A DNA stretch of 57,344 bases from Geminicoccus harenae (GTDB lineage Bacteria; Pseudomonadota; Alphaproteobacteria; Geminicoccales; Geminicoccaceae). Position 1 is the stretch's first letter; each line of letters opens with the position of its first letter. A program made the position numbers and the translations under genes. Below, piece after piece: positions 11,325 to 18,363 of the stretch. The DNA is taken from NCBI RefSeq assembly GCF_019800005.1, contig NZ_JABGCL010000014.1, positions 1 to 57,344 of the forward strand. Direction: 5' to 3'. Under the pieces are notes generated by a model. That model was not told where the DNA came from. It saw nothing but the letters and a program-made list of their open reading frames with translations, and did not search any database.

Positions 11325-11582
11325 TCAGCGGTCGGAATGGATAAAGACGGACAGCCTAACTTCTACTCCTCTGACGCCTCTTAATACTGACCAACCCGCG
11401 CGCCCGCTGGATCGCGGTGGCAAACGAGCTCTAAAAATACGCAGCCCGCAGCTGTTCGGGCAGATACCATCCGGGTTGCCGACGGCCAGCATCTGCATGC
11501 TACGGGCGCCATGGATGAGAGTGACCACAACTTTGTCGGATCGGACCAGCTCGTCAGCCACCGCAGCGCTCTTGCTGAGCAT
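11325..11582 (-). CDS. Doubtful small ORF downstream of the SGNH gene
   Basis: An 85-codon open frame in the roughly 300-bp gap between two converging genes (11319-11620). Residues 1-40 (MLSKSAAVADELVRSDKVVV, then TLIHGARSMQMLAVGNPDG) look more protein-like than the Arg-rich tail. No domain is recognised and no ribosome site is evident. It may be a fragment of a lost gene. Nothing else is seen in this gap. Confidence 0.25.
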   Translation of the reverse strand: MLSKSAAVADELVRSDKVVVTLIHGARSMQMLAVGNPDGICPNSCGLRIFRARLPPRSSGRAGWSVLRGVRGVEVRLSVFIHSDR

Positions 11583-11620
11583 GACGAACAGCCAGAGGAC
11601 TCGGCCTCAGTTTTTGCTCG

Positions 11621-12934
11621 TCAAAGGCGCAGCACCTCAGCGATCTTCGCCGCCGCTAGCGGCGCCATTGCTGTCACGCCGGCGTCGTTCGGGTGGATGC
11701 CATCCGTCGTGAAGCCGTTGGCATAAGGCACCTGTCCATCGCCATCGATCGCGCCATCGCTCACGCTGCTGAAGTCCAGGAAGTCGAAGTCCGGCCGCGC
11801 CTTGCACTCGGCATTCCAGCGGCGGCGCTCGGCATCGGTGCCGTTCCAGTCATGCACCGTCGTGTCGGTCGGCAGCCAGGAACGAATCATCGGCCGGGTC
11901 TCGTACTGCCGGCACAGCCGCAGCATCTCGCTCATGTAGCCCTCGGCCCGGCCGGTGATCGCCTTGGTGATCAGGGCCGGAGGATCTGGCGGATCGTTCG
12001 GGCTGCCACAGGGGAAGACCATCACATCCGGCACCAGGCCCGCGCCCAGCACATCGCCGAGCCGCCGGCCGAACGAGCGATAGGTGCTGCCGCTCCATGC
12101 GGTGTTGGCGACCTCGAATGCATAGGCCGGATACTGCGCCTGAAGCTGTTGGGCCGCCTTGAACATCCAGCCCTCGCACTGGCGAGTCAGGCCGGCCCCC
12201 TGGCTCTCGTCGATGCTGTCCCCCTGGTTCATCAGGGTGATTACCTTGCCCGTCCGCCGCCGGTAGCGGATGCCGAGGATCGGGCTGCGGCTCACGTTGG
12301 TGGAGCTGACGAAGTTGCTCGGCGTGCCGCCATCTGGCGTGCAATTGCCGCTGTTGATCCGCATGGCCCACATCCGGGAGGGATGCGCGGCCCAGCTCGT
12401 GAAGTCGTCGCCGGTCTGGCCCAGGAACCAGAGCGGGGAATTGCTGCTGATGTAGCAACGGATGACGTACAAGGCGCCAAAGCCACCGTCATCGCGGGCC
12501 ACTGAGGGTATATCCGCCCAGTCCGACAGACTGTAGGCGCGCCGCTGCGCGGTGGGCGTCGGCGGGGGTGGAGCCAGCCAGGGAGTGGTGCCCAGCGTCT
12601 CAATGTCCGTGCCTGTGATCGTGACGAACGCGCCGGGGTCGCCGTTGAGGTCCGACTTGTTCGGGATCGACTGCGCGCAGACCCGCACGCCGAAGCCGGT
12701 AGTGCCGCCGCCGTTGCCGATGATCACCTGGATAGCTTCGACGTCATCCGCAGGCGCGGCCAACTCGATCGTCGCCTGATGCGTCATGTCGTTGTTGCCG
12801 TAGAGCGACATGCGGCCGAACTGAATGCGGAAGCCGTGCGGGCGGCGGCGGGTGACGGGGCGCAGCGCATTGAAGACGCCAGCATGATCGCCCGGCGACT
12901 TCAGATCGATCACATCCTCAGGCCTCAGCGCCAT
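11621..12934 (-). CDS. Tail-associated SGNH/GDSL-family hydrolase
   Basis: A 437-residue protein and the last gene of the virion operon. Residues 1-175 are a beta-rich N-terminal part, probably for attachment to the virion. The C-terminal half has SGNH hydrolase blocks: TLMNQGDSIDESQGAG with the nucleophile serine in GDS, VFPCGSPNDP in the block III position, and the catalytic Asp-x-x-His as DGIHPNDAGV. Such domains on phage tails remove acyl groups from surface polysaccharide, which would help adsorption. The start at 12934 has a GGTGGAGATC ribosome site and lies 2 bp after the upstream stop. The polysaccharide target is unknown. Confidence 0.75.
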   Translation of the reverse strand: MALRPEDVIDLKSPGDHAGVFNALRPVTRRRPHGFRIQFGRMSLYGNNDMTHQATIELAAPADDVEAIQVIIGNGGGTTGFGVRVCAQSIPNKSDLNGDPGAFVTITGTDIETLGTTPWLAPPPPTPTAQRRAYSLSDWADIPSVARDDGGFGALYVIRCYISSNSPLWFLGQTGDDFTSWAAHPSRMWAMRINSGNCTPDGGTPSNFVSSTNVSRSPILGIRYRRRTGKVITLMNQGDSIDESQGAGLTRQCEGWMFKAAQQLQAQYPAYAFEVANTAWSGSTYRSFGRRLGDVLGAGLVPDVMVFPCGSPNDPPDPPALITKAITGRAEGYMSEMLRLCRQYETRPMIRSWLPTDTTVHDWNGTDAERRRWNAECKARPDFDFLDFSSVSDGAIDGDGQVPYANGFTTDGIHPNDAGVTAMAPLAAAKIAEVLRL

Positions 12935-12936
12935 CG

Positions 12937-13299
12937 TCAGATCTCCACCACGAGGGGTTTGCCGTCCACTGCCAGGACGTAGGGGCCATCGCCGATCGCG
13001 ATGAACTTGAAGCCGGGGGGTGGGCTGTCGGTGGGGATGATCCACTCGAAGCCCCAAAAGAACGACCAGGCCGGGACGGTGGCCGGAACCTCGTACGGCC
13101 CCTCCTCGTCCTTCTCGGCCGTGTAGCCGTCGCCCAAGACGAACTTCTCGCCCGGCTCGATCTCCTCGGCCGTGAAGCAGTAGACGTGCTTCTGGCCGGC
13201 CAGGCCCATGGCGGTCGTGCCCAGCGGCATCTGTGGCCGCGAGCTGATCGCGTCGAGATTGATCCCCAGGACAGGGTCGGTCGGGTGCTGCTGGGTCAT
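12937..13299 (-). CDS. Tail-module paralog of the small head protein
   Basis: A 120-residue protein without signal or membrane segment. Its first half is similar to the small head-region protein at 26853-27119: PVLGINLDAISSRPQMPLGT here and PILGVNLSAVTEKPTHRLGT there, followed by VYCFTAEEI/VYAYSAATSI, and later YEVPATVPAWSFFW/YDSPVAVPAARYFW. It therefore seems to have arisen by duplication within the phage and then gained a C-terminal extension. It overlaps the receptor-binding-like gene by 4 bp. It is likely a small structural protein of the tail tip; the exact role is unknown. Confidence 0.6.
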   Translation of the reverse strand: MTQQHPTDPVLGINLDAISSRPQMPLGTTAMGLAGQKHVYCFTAEEIEPGEKFVLGDGYTAEKDEEGPYEVPATVPAWSFFWGFEWIIPTDSPPPGFKFIAIGDGPYVLAVDGKPLVVEI

Positions 13300-14906
13300 G
13301 CCGGCTCCAGCCAGATCGGGAACACCTGGCCCTCGGTGTAGAGGACCGACCAGTTGCTGCCGGCGTTGGACGAGGTCTGCGCGTGGTTGCGCAGCTCCCA
13401 GCCCGACAGGCCGTCACCGGTGTCGATGCATGGGAAGACGCCCAGCGGGTAGATCGCGTCGCGGCCAGTACCGCGGGTCCGGTTCAGCCGGTTGCCCGGG
13501 CCGATCGTGTCGCCGATCCAATAGCCGCTGGTGCTGGAGTTGCTCTTGTTCCGCAGCTCCAGGGCATAGTGATAGCCGCGCTGGATCCGGGCCTTGCTCG
13601 GCAGGGCCGCGCTCATCCAGGGGCGGACGCTGGTGCCGGGATTGCTGTTGGCATCGTCACCCCAGCGATAGTTGGAGCCGATGTCGACCTGCTTGGCCGT
13701 AGCCTTCGGGAAGTCGAACCAGCCGTCGAAGTCGTCGTCGATCGTGGCGAAGCCCGACGCCCCCAGCGCCTCAGGGAAGGCATTGCTGTTGGTGTTCTGC
13801 GAGGCGCGCACCAAGCGGCCCTGCAGCCCCTGTTCGGTGCCAGTGTGTCGGCAGACATGCACCCAGACGCGGACGAACTCTTCGTCGTACCCGGCGATCG
13901 GCGTCCACTGCTGGCGGACCCAGGTGTTGCCGACGATCTTGGTGTAGTTGCCTGGGTTCTTTGCGCTGCCGCCGTTGCTGCGGCTCAGGCCGATCGAGTT
14001 GCCGAAGATGATGCCATCGATCGAGTAGCTGATCGCCGGGATGCGCCGCCAATCGCGCGCACCGCTTGCGCCGTACATCGCCAGATGCGGGTCCATGGGC
14101 ATGGAGATGCCGGACACCCCGAACATCGGGTTGTGGTCGGCCATGAACTGGTTGTCGTGGGTCCTGTTCGCGCTCGGGCTGCTACCGATGTTCCGGCAGT
14201 GGACGAGGTAGACCTTGTCCTTGGTCACCGGGATGCCGGTGACGGTCAGGTTGCCGTCGGCGTCCTTGCTCTTGAGCGGCACGATCACCCAGCCACTGCC
14301 CACATAAAGGGTCTGGCTGGTGTGGTTCGACGGCATCGCCGGGTCTTCTGAGGCCTTGAAGTTCTTCCCGAGTTCCCCGCGCTTTGTCTTCGTGTTGTAG
14401 CTCTGCAGATAGGCCCCAGCGCTCCCGACCATGATGCCGTTCGCTGGGCTCTGGCTGTTCGAGTAGGAGCCCGGACCGGAGAAGCGCGGGCTGTCCACGC
14501 CATCGAAGCCGTCAACGATCCGGCCGGGCCAGAAGTCTCCGCTCTCCCCGACATAGGTCCGGGTCGTGTCGGTCAGGCAGTTCGAAGCCGCTGGATCGTC
14601 GATCTCGTACACGTCCAGCCGATACCGGCCGTAGTTGCCGTAGGAGTGTCGGTCTCCCCATTCGGCGTTCGCGCGGGCACCTTGCGTGTACCAGTCCCAC
14701 CATTCCAGCATGCCCGTCATCGGCGCCGTGAACTGCCAGTAGTAGCTGTGCGCGCTGAAGTCGCCGAACTGCGAGCTGGGGATATTGCTGCCCAGCCCCC
14801 GCGCCCACTTGGCGATCTGGCTGGTATCCGGCTGCTCTCCCGGATCGGTGGTACCGCCCGACGAGAGCGTGAACCGCGAACCGCCGAGCATCAGAGCAGA
14901 CAGCAT
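13296..14906 (-). CDS. Tail fibre / receptor-binding-like protein
   Basis: A 536-residue protein rich in Gly, Ser, Asn, Trp and Tyr, with no membrane segment, placed in the fibre module. The N-terminal 120 residues (WQFTAPMTGMLEWWDWYTQG..., HSYGNYGRYRLDVYEIDD) match a host-encoded protein at 1527-3191, and both end in a short Pro-Ile/Leu motif. The composition and position suggest a beta-sandwich carbohydrate-binding or receptor-binding protein. It overlaps the downstream gene by 4 bp and begins 2 bp after the collagen-like gene. It could alternatively be an adhesin displayed by lysogens if expressed outside the lytic cycle, but there is no export signal. Confidence 0.65.
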   Translation of the reverse strand: MLSALMLGGSRFTLSSGGTTDPGEQPDTSQIAKWARGLGSNIPSSQFGDFSAHSYYWQFTAPMTGMLEWWDWYTQGARANAEWGDRHSYGNYGRYRLDVYEIDDPAASNCLTDTTRTYVGESGDFWPGRIVDGFDGVDSPRFSGPGSYSNSQSPANGIMVGSAGAYLQSYNTKTKRGELGKNFKASEDPAMPSNHTSQTLYVGSGWVIVPLKSKDADGNLTVTGIPVTKDKVYLVHCRNIGSSPSANRTHDNQFMADHNPMFGVSGISMPMDPHLAMYGASGARDWRRIPAISYSIDGIIFGNSIGLSRSNGGSAKNPGNYTKIVGNTWVRQQWTPIAGYDEEFVRVWVHVCRHTGTEQGLQGRLVRASQNTNSNAFPEALGASGFATIDDDFDGWFDFPKATAKQVDIGSNYRWGDDANSNPGTSVRPWMSAALPSKARIQRGYHYALELRNKSNSSTSGYWIGDTIGPGNRLNRTRGTGRDAIYPLGVFPCIDTGDGLSGWELRNHAQTSSNAGSNWSVLYTEGQVFPIWLEPA

Positions 14907-14907
14907 C

Positions 14908-15729
14908 TCAGAGCACCCGATGCACGTTGCCGAGGGTCAGGATGTTCACCCACTTCCACCGGTTGCCGGCGGCGATGGTGAACGTGTTGGAGGTCTGGCC
15001 ATTGGCCGGGTTGCGGAAGTTGACCGTCTGGCCCTCCGGCGCGGTTGCCACGAACTTGACCGGGTTGTTGGTGCCGATCTGGATCCAGAGCGGGGCCAGG
15101 TCCGGGCCCATCCAGATGTCCCGCGGGATGTTCACCGTGACCTCGGCGTTGTTCGCCGGTGCGCCGTAGATGAACAGGACCCGCCACAGGTCGGCGGAGG
15201 TGACCTCCACCACCGTGTCGGTCGTGAGCGTATCGCGGTAGGGGATGGCCGGCGGGGTGGAGCGCAGGAAGTCCCATTTCGCGGTGACCGGCGGGTCGGC
15301 CTCTGGATCGGCCAGCCGAGAGAGTGTGTAGAGGCCGGGCTTGCTGAAGTCGGCGCCGATTCGGGTGTCGTCGTTCTCCCAGCGCGTCACGCCCAGGAAC
15401 AGCGCGCCGGGTGGCCCGGGCGGGCCTGCAACGGTGCTATCGTCGCCGTCCTGGCCGTCATCGCCCGGCGGCCCCTTGGCGTTCCACTTCAGGCTCCACT
15501 CCCCGGCCTCCTTCTTGAACACGTCGCCGCTGGTCGTGTTCGTCCAGGTGTCGCCGTCCGTGCCGTCGTCGCCCGTCGGGTCGGCAGCGTCGAAGTGCTG
15601 CTCCGGCAGGGTCACCAGCCCGGCGACATCGCCCGCCGTGGTCCGCCGGGTATCCGTCCCCTTCTTGACCACCAGGACTTCCGAGCCGTCGAGCGTCCCG
15701 GCTTCGGTGTATCCGCCGAACTTAGGCAT
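14908..15729 (-). CDS. Tail fibre protein with short collagen-like segment
   Basis: A 273-residue protein. The N-terminus (MPKFGGYTEAGTLDGSEVLV) resembles phage fibre attachment segments of the form DG.E.v...k. The middle holds short Gly-x-y runs (GPPGDDGQDGDD, AGPPGPPGALF), a collagen-like element that usually forms a trimeric stalk, and the C-terminal 170 residues look like a beta-rich head. It lies between the PKD protein, with which it shares one base, and the receptor-binding-like protein. Stalk and head in tandem fit a trimeric tail fibre. Confidence 0.7.
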   Translation of the reverse strand: MPKFGGYTEAGTLDGSEVLVVKKGTDTRRTTAGDVAGLVTLPEQHFDAADPTGDDGTDGDTWTNTTSGDVFKKEAGEWSLKWNAKGPPGDDGQDGDDSTVAGPPGPPGALFLGVTRWENDDTRIGADFSKPGLYTLSRLADPEADPPVTAKWDFLRSTPPAIPYRDTLTTDTVVEVTSADLWRVLFIYGAPANNAEVTVNIPRDIWMGPDLAPLWIQIGTNNPVKFVATAPEGQTVNFRNPANGQTSNTFTIAAGNRWKWVNILTLGNVHRVL

Positions 15730-16901
15730 CAGCTCTCATCCAGGATGGGCAGCCCCGCCTCGTCGAGGATCGGCTGCGCGTTTTCGTCCAGCAGGGCGGT
15801 GGCCGGGGCCAGGGGCTCCAGCACGGTGATGTAGCCGGGCTTCACCGCGGCATCGGCGCCGTCGGCATTGGTGGCGATCAGGGCCACCGAGTAGTCGCCA
15901 GGCTCAGCGTAGGTGTGGGTCGGGTTCTGGTCGCTGCTGGTCGCCCCGTCCCCGAACGCCCAGCTCCAGGCGGTCGGGCCGCGCGACGAAGCGTCGGCGA
16001 AGACCACCGTGAGCGGCGCGTTGCCCTGGCGCGGGTTGCCGATGAAGTCGGCCACCGGCGGCACCAGCGGAGGATCGGTCACCACCACGTAGCCGATCTT
16101 GGTCTCGGTATCGCTGCCGTCGGCGTTCGTCGCCGTCAGCTCGACCGTGTAGGTGCCAGCCGCGGTGTAGGTGTGCTCCGGGCTCTGCGCCGAGCTGCTG
16201 CCGCCGTCACCGAAGTCCCAGGCCCACGCGGTCGGCGTGTTCGTCGAGGCGTCGGTGAACTGCACCACGAGCGGCCGGTGGCCGGACCGTGGCGAGCCGA
16301 TGAACCCTGCCACCGGCGGCGTTGCCGGTAGCGGCGGGTCGGTGATCAGGATGATGTCGGCCTTGGTCTCGGTGTCCGAGCCATGGTCGTTGGTGGCGGT
16401 CAGCCTGACCGTGTAGAGACCGGCCACCGTGTACTCGTGCACGGGGCTCTGCAGGGTGCTGGTGCCCCCGTCCCCGAAGTCCCAGGCCCAGGACGTGGGC
16501 TCTCCCGTCGAGAGGTCGGTGAAGGCGACCTCGTGCGGCCATTCTCCGGACGCCGGATGCGCCAGGAACTCGGCGGCCGGCGGCGGCGGGGGCGGAGGCT
16601 TGACCACCACCACATAGGCCGGCTTGGTCATGTTCGAGGCGCCGAGCGTGCCCGACACCGTGACCGAGACGGTATAGGCCCCAGGCTCCGCGTAGGTGTG
16701 CACCGGGTGCTGCTGATCGGACGTCCCGCCATCCCCGAACGACCAGGACCACGTCGTCGGCTGGCCGCTCGACAGGTTGGTGAAGGCCACCTCGAGCGGG
16801 GCCTCGCCGGTCACCGGTGTGCCGACGAACTCCGCCTCCACCCGGGGCGGAACCCGCTTGGCCAGGCGCATGACCGGCAGGCTGACGGCGAGACCCAGCA
16901 T
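15729..16901 (-). CDS. Protein with four PKD domains (tail/adhesin)
   Basis: A 390-residue protein with four tandem PKD beta-sandwich domains at about residues 22-102, 110-190, 197-277 and 283-360. Each has the signature WSFGDGGTS/WDFGDGG followed by P.HTY...G.YTV. PKD domains are extracellular spacer or carbohydrate-contact modules. A Pro-rich linker (seven prolines in a row) separates domains 1 and 2. The C-terminus contains a repeated ILDEAG-like motif. There is no signal peptide; the short N-terminus is likely for virion attachment. Repeats this similar may recombine and vary in number. It lies between the spike-base gene and the collagen-like fibre. Confidence 0.8.
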   Translation of the reverse strand: MLGLAVSLPVMRLAKRVPPRVEAEFVGTPVTGEAPLEVAFTNLSSGQPTTWSWSFGDGGTSDQQHPVHTYAEPGAYTVSVTVSGTLGASNMTKPAYVVVVKPPPPPPPAAEFLAHPASGEWPHEVAFTDLSTGEPTSWAWDFGDGGTSTLQSPVHEYTVAGLYTVRLTATNDHGSDTETKADIILITDPPLPATPPVAGFIGSPRSGHRPLVVQFTDASTNTPTAWAWDFGDGGSSSAQSPEHTYTAAGTYTVELTATNADGSDTETKIGYVVVTDPPLVPPVADFIGNPRQGNAPLTVVFADASSRGPTAWSWAFGDGATSSDQNPTHTYAEPGDYSVALIATNADGADAAVKPGYITVLEPLAPATALLDENAQPILDEAGLPILDES

Positions 16902-16902
16902 C

Positions 16903-17163
16903 TCAGAAGAGCCCGACCAGGAAGCCCGCCGTGGTGCCGGTGGCCTTCACCCGGGCCGTCCGGATCGGCAGGCTGGAACCGGCCTGGGCGTTCTTGAAGG
17001 TGACCTCGACGCCGCGCTCGTCGATCGCCACCACGTCGCCGGTGGAGCCCACGTAGATCGCGCGCGTCTCGCCGTCCTGCAGGAGGTTGTCGTCGTGCGG
17101 CACGATCGGCCGCCAGCGGGGGCTGGTGCTGTCGGGGCTCTCGCGGTTGCCGGGGCGCGCCAT
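16903..17163 (-). CDS. Spike base protein, RCAP_Rcc01079-like family
   Basis: An 86-residue protein. The block TRAIYVGSTGDVVAIDERGVE then VTFKNAQAGSSLPIRTARV ending in TGTTAGFLVGLF is the pattern of the small spike-base family first named from the Rhodobacter capsulatus gene transfer agent (RCAP_rcc01079), where it helps anchor head or tail spikes. The full family length is present. It sits directly between the tail-collar gene and the PKD protein, consistent with a docking piece for fibres. The assignment is by remembered motif, not by search. Confidence 0.7.
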   Translation of the reverse strand: MARPGNRESPDSTSPRWRPIVPHDDNLLQDGETRAIYVGSTGDVVAIDERGVEVTFKNAQAGSSLPIRTARVKATGTTAGFLVGLF

Positions 17164-17173
17164 CGTGCTCTCC

Positions 17174-18145
17174 TCAGGTGCGGATGATGAAGTTGGTCAC
17201 GGCCATGCCGAGGCCGGTGGCGCCCGGCCGCTGGCCGTTCAGGACGCTGGCGGTGCCGGCGAAGATCGAGCGGCCGGTAGACGCGGTCATGTCGGTGCGG
17301 CCGACCGAGCTGAAGCCGCGCAGGTCTGGCAGGTTGAAGGTCGACGAGCCGTCGCCCACGCCCCAAGGGGCGGTCACGAGCGTGCCCGTGCCGCTGCTGG
17401 TCGCGTTGGCGCTCATCTGGATGCTGGTGCCGCTCAGCACGCTGGAGACGGTCGCCCCGCTCGGGATGCCCGGCCCGCTGAGCGGCATGCCGGGCTGCAT
17501 GAAGCCGGTGCTGGTCAGCCCGCCGACGTTGGGCGAGCCCGAGACCCGCTGGGCTGCCGCATGGGTGACCGTGATGGCGTTGAACAGCCGGGCATAGGTC
17601 GAGCGGCTCACCGCGGCACCGGAGCACCACAGCCAGCCATCCGGCGGCGACGTGCCGGCGAACGCGCACATCGTGCCCGTGGGTGCGCCCAGCACGCTCC
17701 AGGTGCCGTTCTCGCCGCCTTCCAGGCGCTCCAGGTCGCTGTTGTAGCGGATGGTGCGCGCGGCCCGGCCACTGCCGGCGCTGGGGCGCTGGGCGGTGTT
17801 CCCGGCGCCGATCAGGAGCCCGTACGGTACCGCACGCAGCATCTCCACAGCCCCGGCGACCAGGGCCATGCCATCCTCGTCCGGGAAGGTGATGCCGGTG
17901 TCCGGGTAGCCGGTGCGCTGGATCGCCGTGTTGCCGGTCGACCCGGCCGAGAGTGCTATGCCGAGCGCGAACGCGATCCGTGCCGTGGCCGGCGTCTGGC
18001 CGTCGGCCGCCAGGCTTTGCGAGATCGCCTGGATCAGGTCCTGCAGCAGTTCGTTGAAGTCGGCAGGGTCGATGTCGGTCAGCTCGACTGCCGGGTTCCA
18101 GCTGTTGCTGGGCGGCTCATAGCCGCCAGCACCGTTACGTGGCAT
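17174..18145 (-). CDS. Tail collar domain fibre protein
   Basis: A 323-residue protein. Residues about 160-205 carry the phage tail-collar pattern: GTMCAFAGTSPPDGWLWCSG followed by AAVSRSTYARLFNAI, and later FNLPDLRGFSSVGRT. The N-terminal part (ELTDIDPADFNELLQDLIQA) is a typical fibre shaft start. The start at 18145 has an AGGAG site eight bases upstream, so the longer frame to 18202 is not used. Such proteins form the foot or collar of short or side fibres that touch the host surface. Confidence 0.85.
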   Translation of the reverse strand: MPRNGAGGYEPPSNSWNPAVELTDIDPADFNELLQDLIQAISQSLAADGQTPATARIAFALGIALSAGSTGNTAIQRTGYPDTGITFPDEDGMALVAGAVEMLRAVPYGLLIGAGNTAQRPSAGSGRAARTIRYNSDLERLEGGENGTWSVLGAPTGTMCAFAGTSPPDGWLWCSGAAVSRSTYARLFNAITVTHAAAQRVSGSPNVGGLTSTGFMQPGMPLSGPGIPSGATVSSVLSGTSIQMSANATSSGTGTLVTAPWGVGDGSSTFNLPDLRGFSSVGRTDMTASTGRSIFAGTASVLNGQRPGATGLGMAVTNFIIRT

Positions 18146-18177
18146 AATGGCGGCTCCTGAACTGCTGCGAGGACTGG

Positions 18178-18363
18178 ATGTCGAAGAACGTCGCCCGGGC
18201 AATCGGCTGGGCCTTGTCGTTCGGTCTGCTGGCCATCTTCGGCTGGTGGGGCATCCCGATCATCGCGGCACTCGGCGGCGCGATGTTCCTGGTGGCCAGG
18301 TGGCGGGAGAGCCGGATGCCGGTCATCTATCCTGCCCCGACGAAGCTGCGGCTGCACCGCTAG
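18178..18363 (+). CDS. Candidate small membrane protein, antisense to the virion operon
   Basis: A 61-residue ORF on the strand opposite to the virion operon, filling the only sizeable gap (18146-18322) in that operon and overlapping the end of the ejection gene. It is strongly hydrophobic: ARAIGWALSFGLLAIFGWWG and IPIIAALGGAMFLVARWR form two helices, with a basic tail. GAGGA lies just upstream of the ATG. Size and shape fit a small holin-like, antiholin or exclusion protein, but no family is recognised. The composition could also be a chance product of GC-rich antisense coding, though most of it lies outside the minus-strand genes. Confidence 0.45.
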   Translation: MSKNVARAIGWALSFGLLAIFGWWGIPIIAALGGAMFLVARWRESRMPVIYPAPTKLRLHR

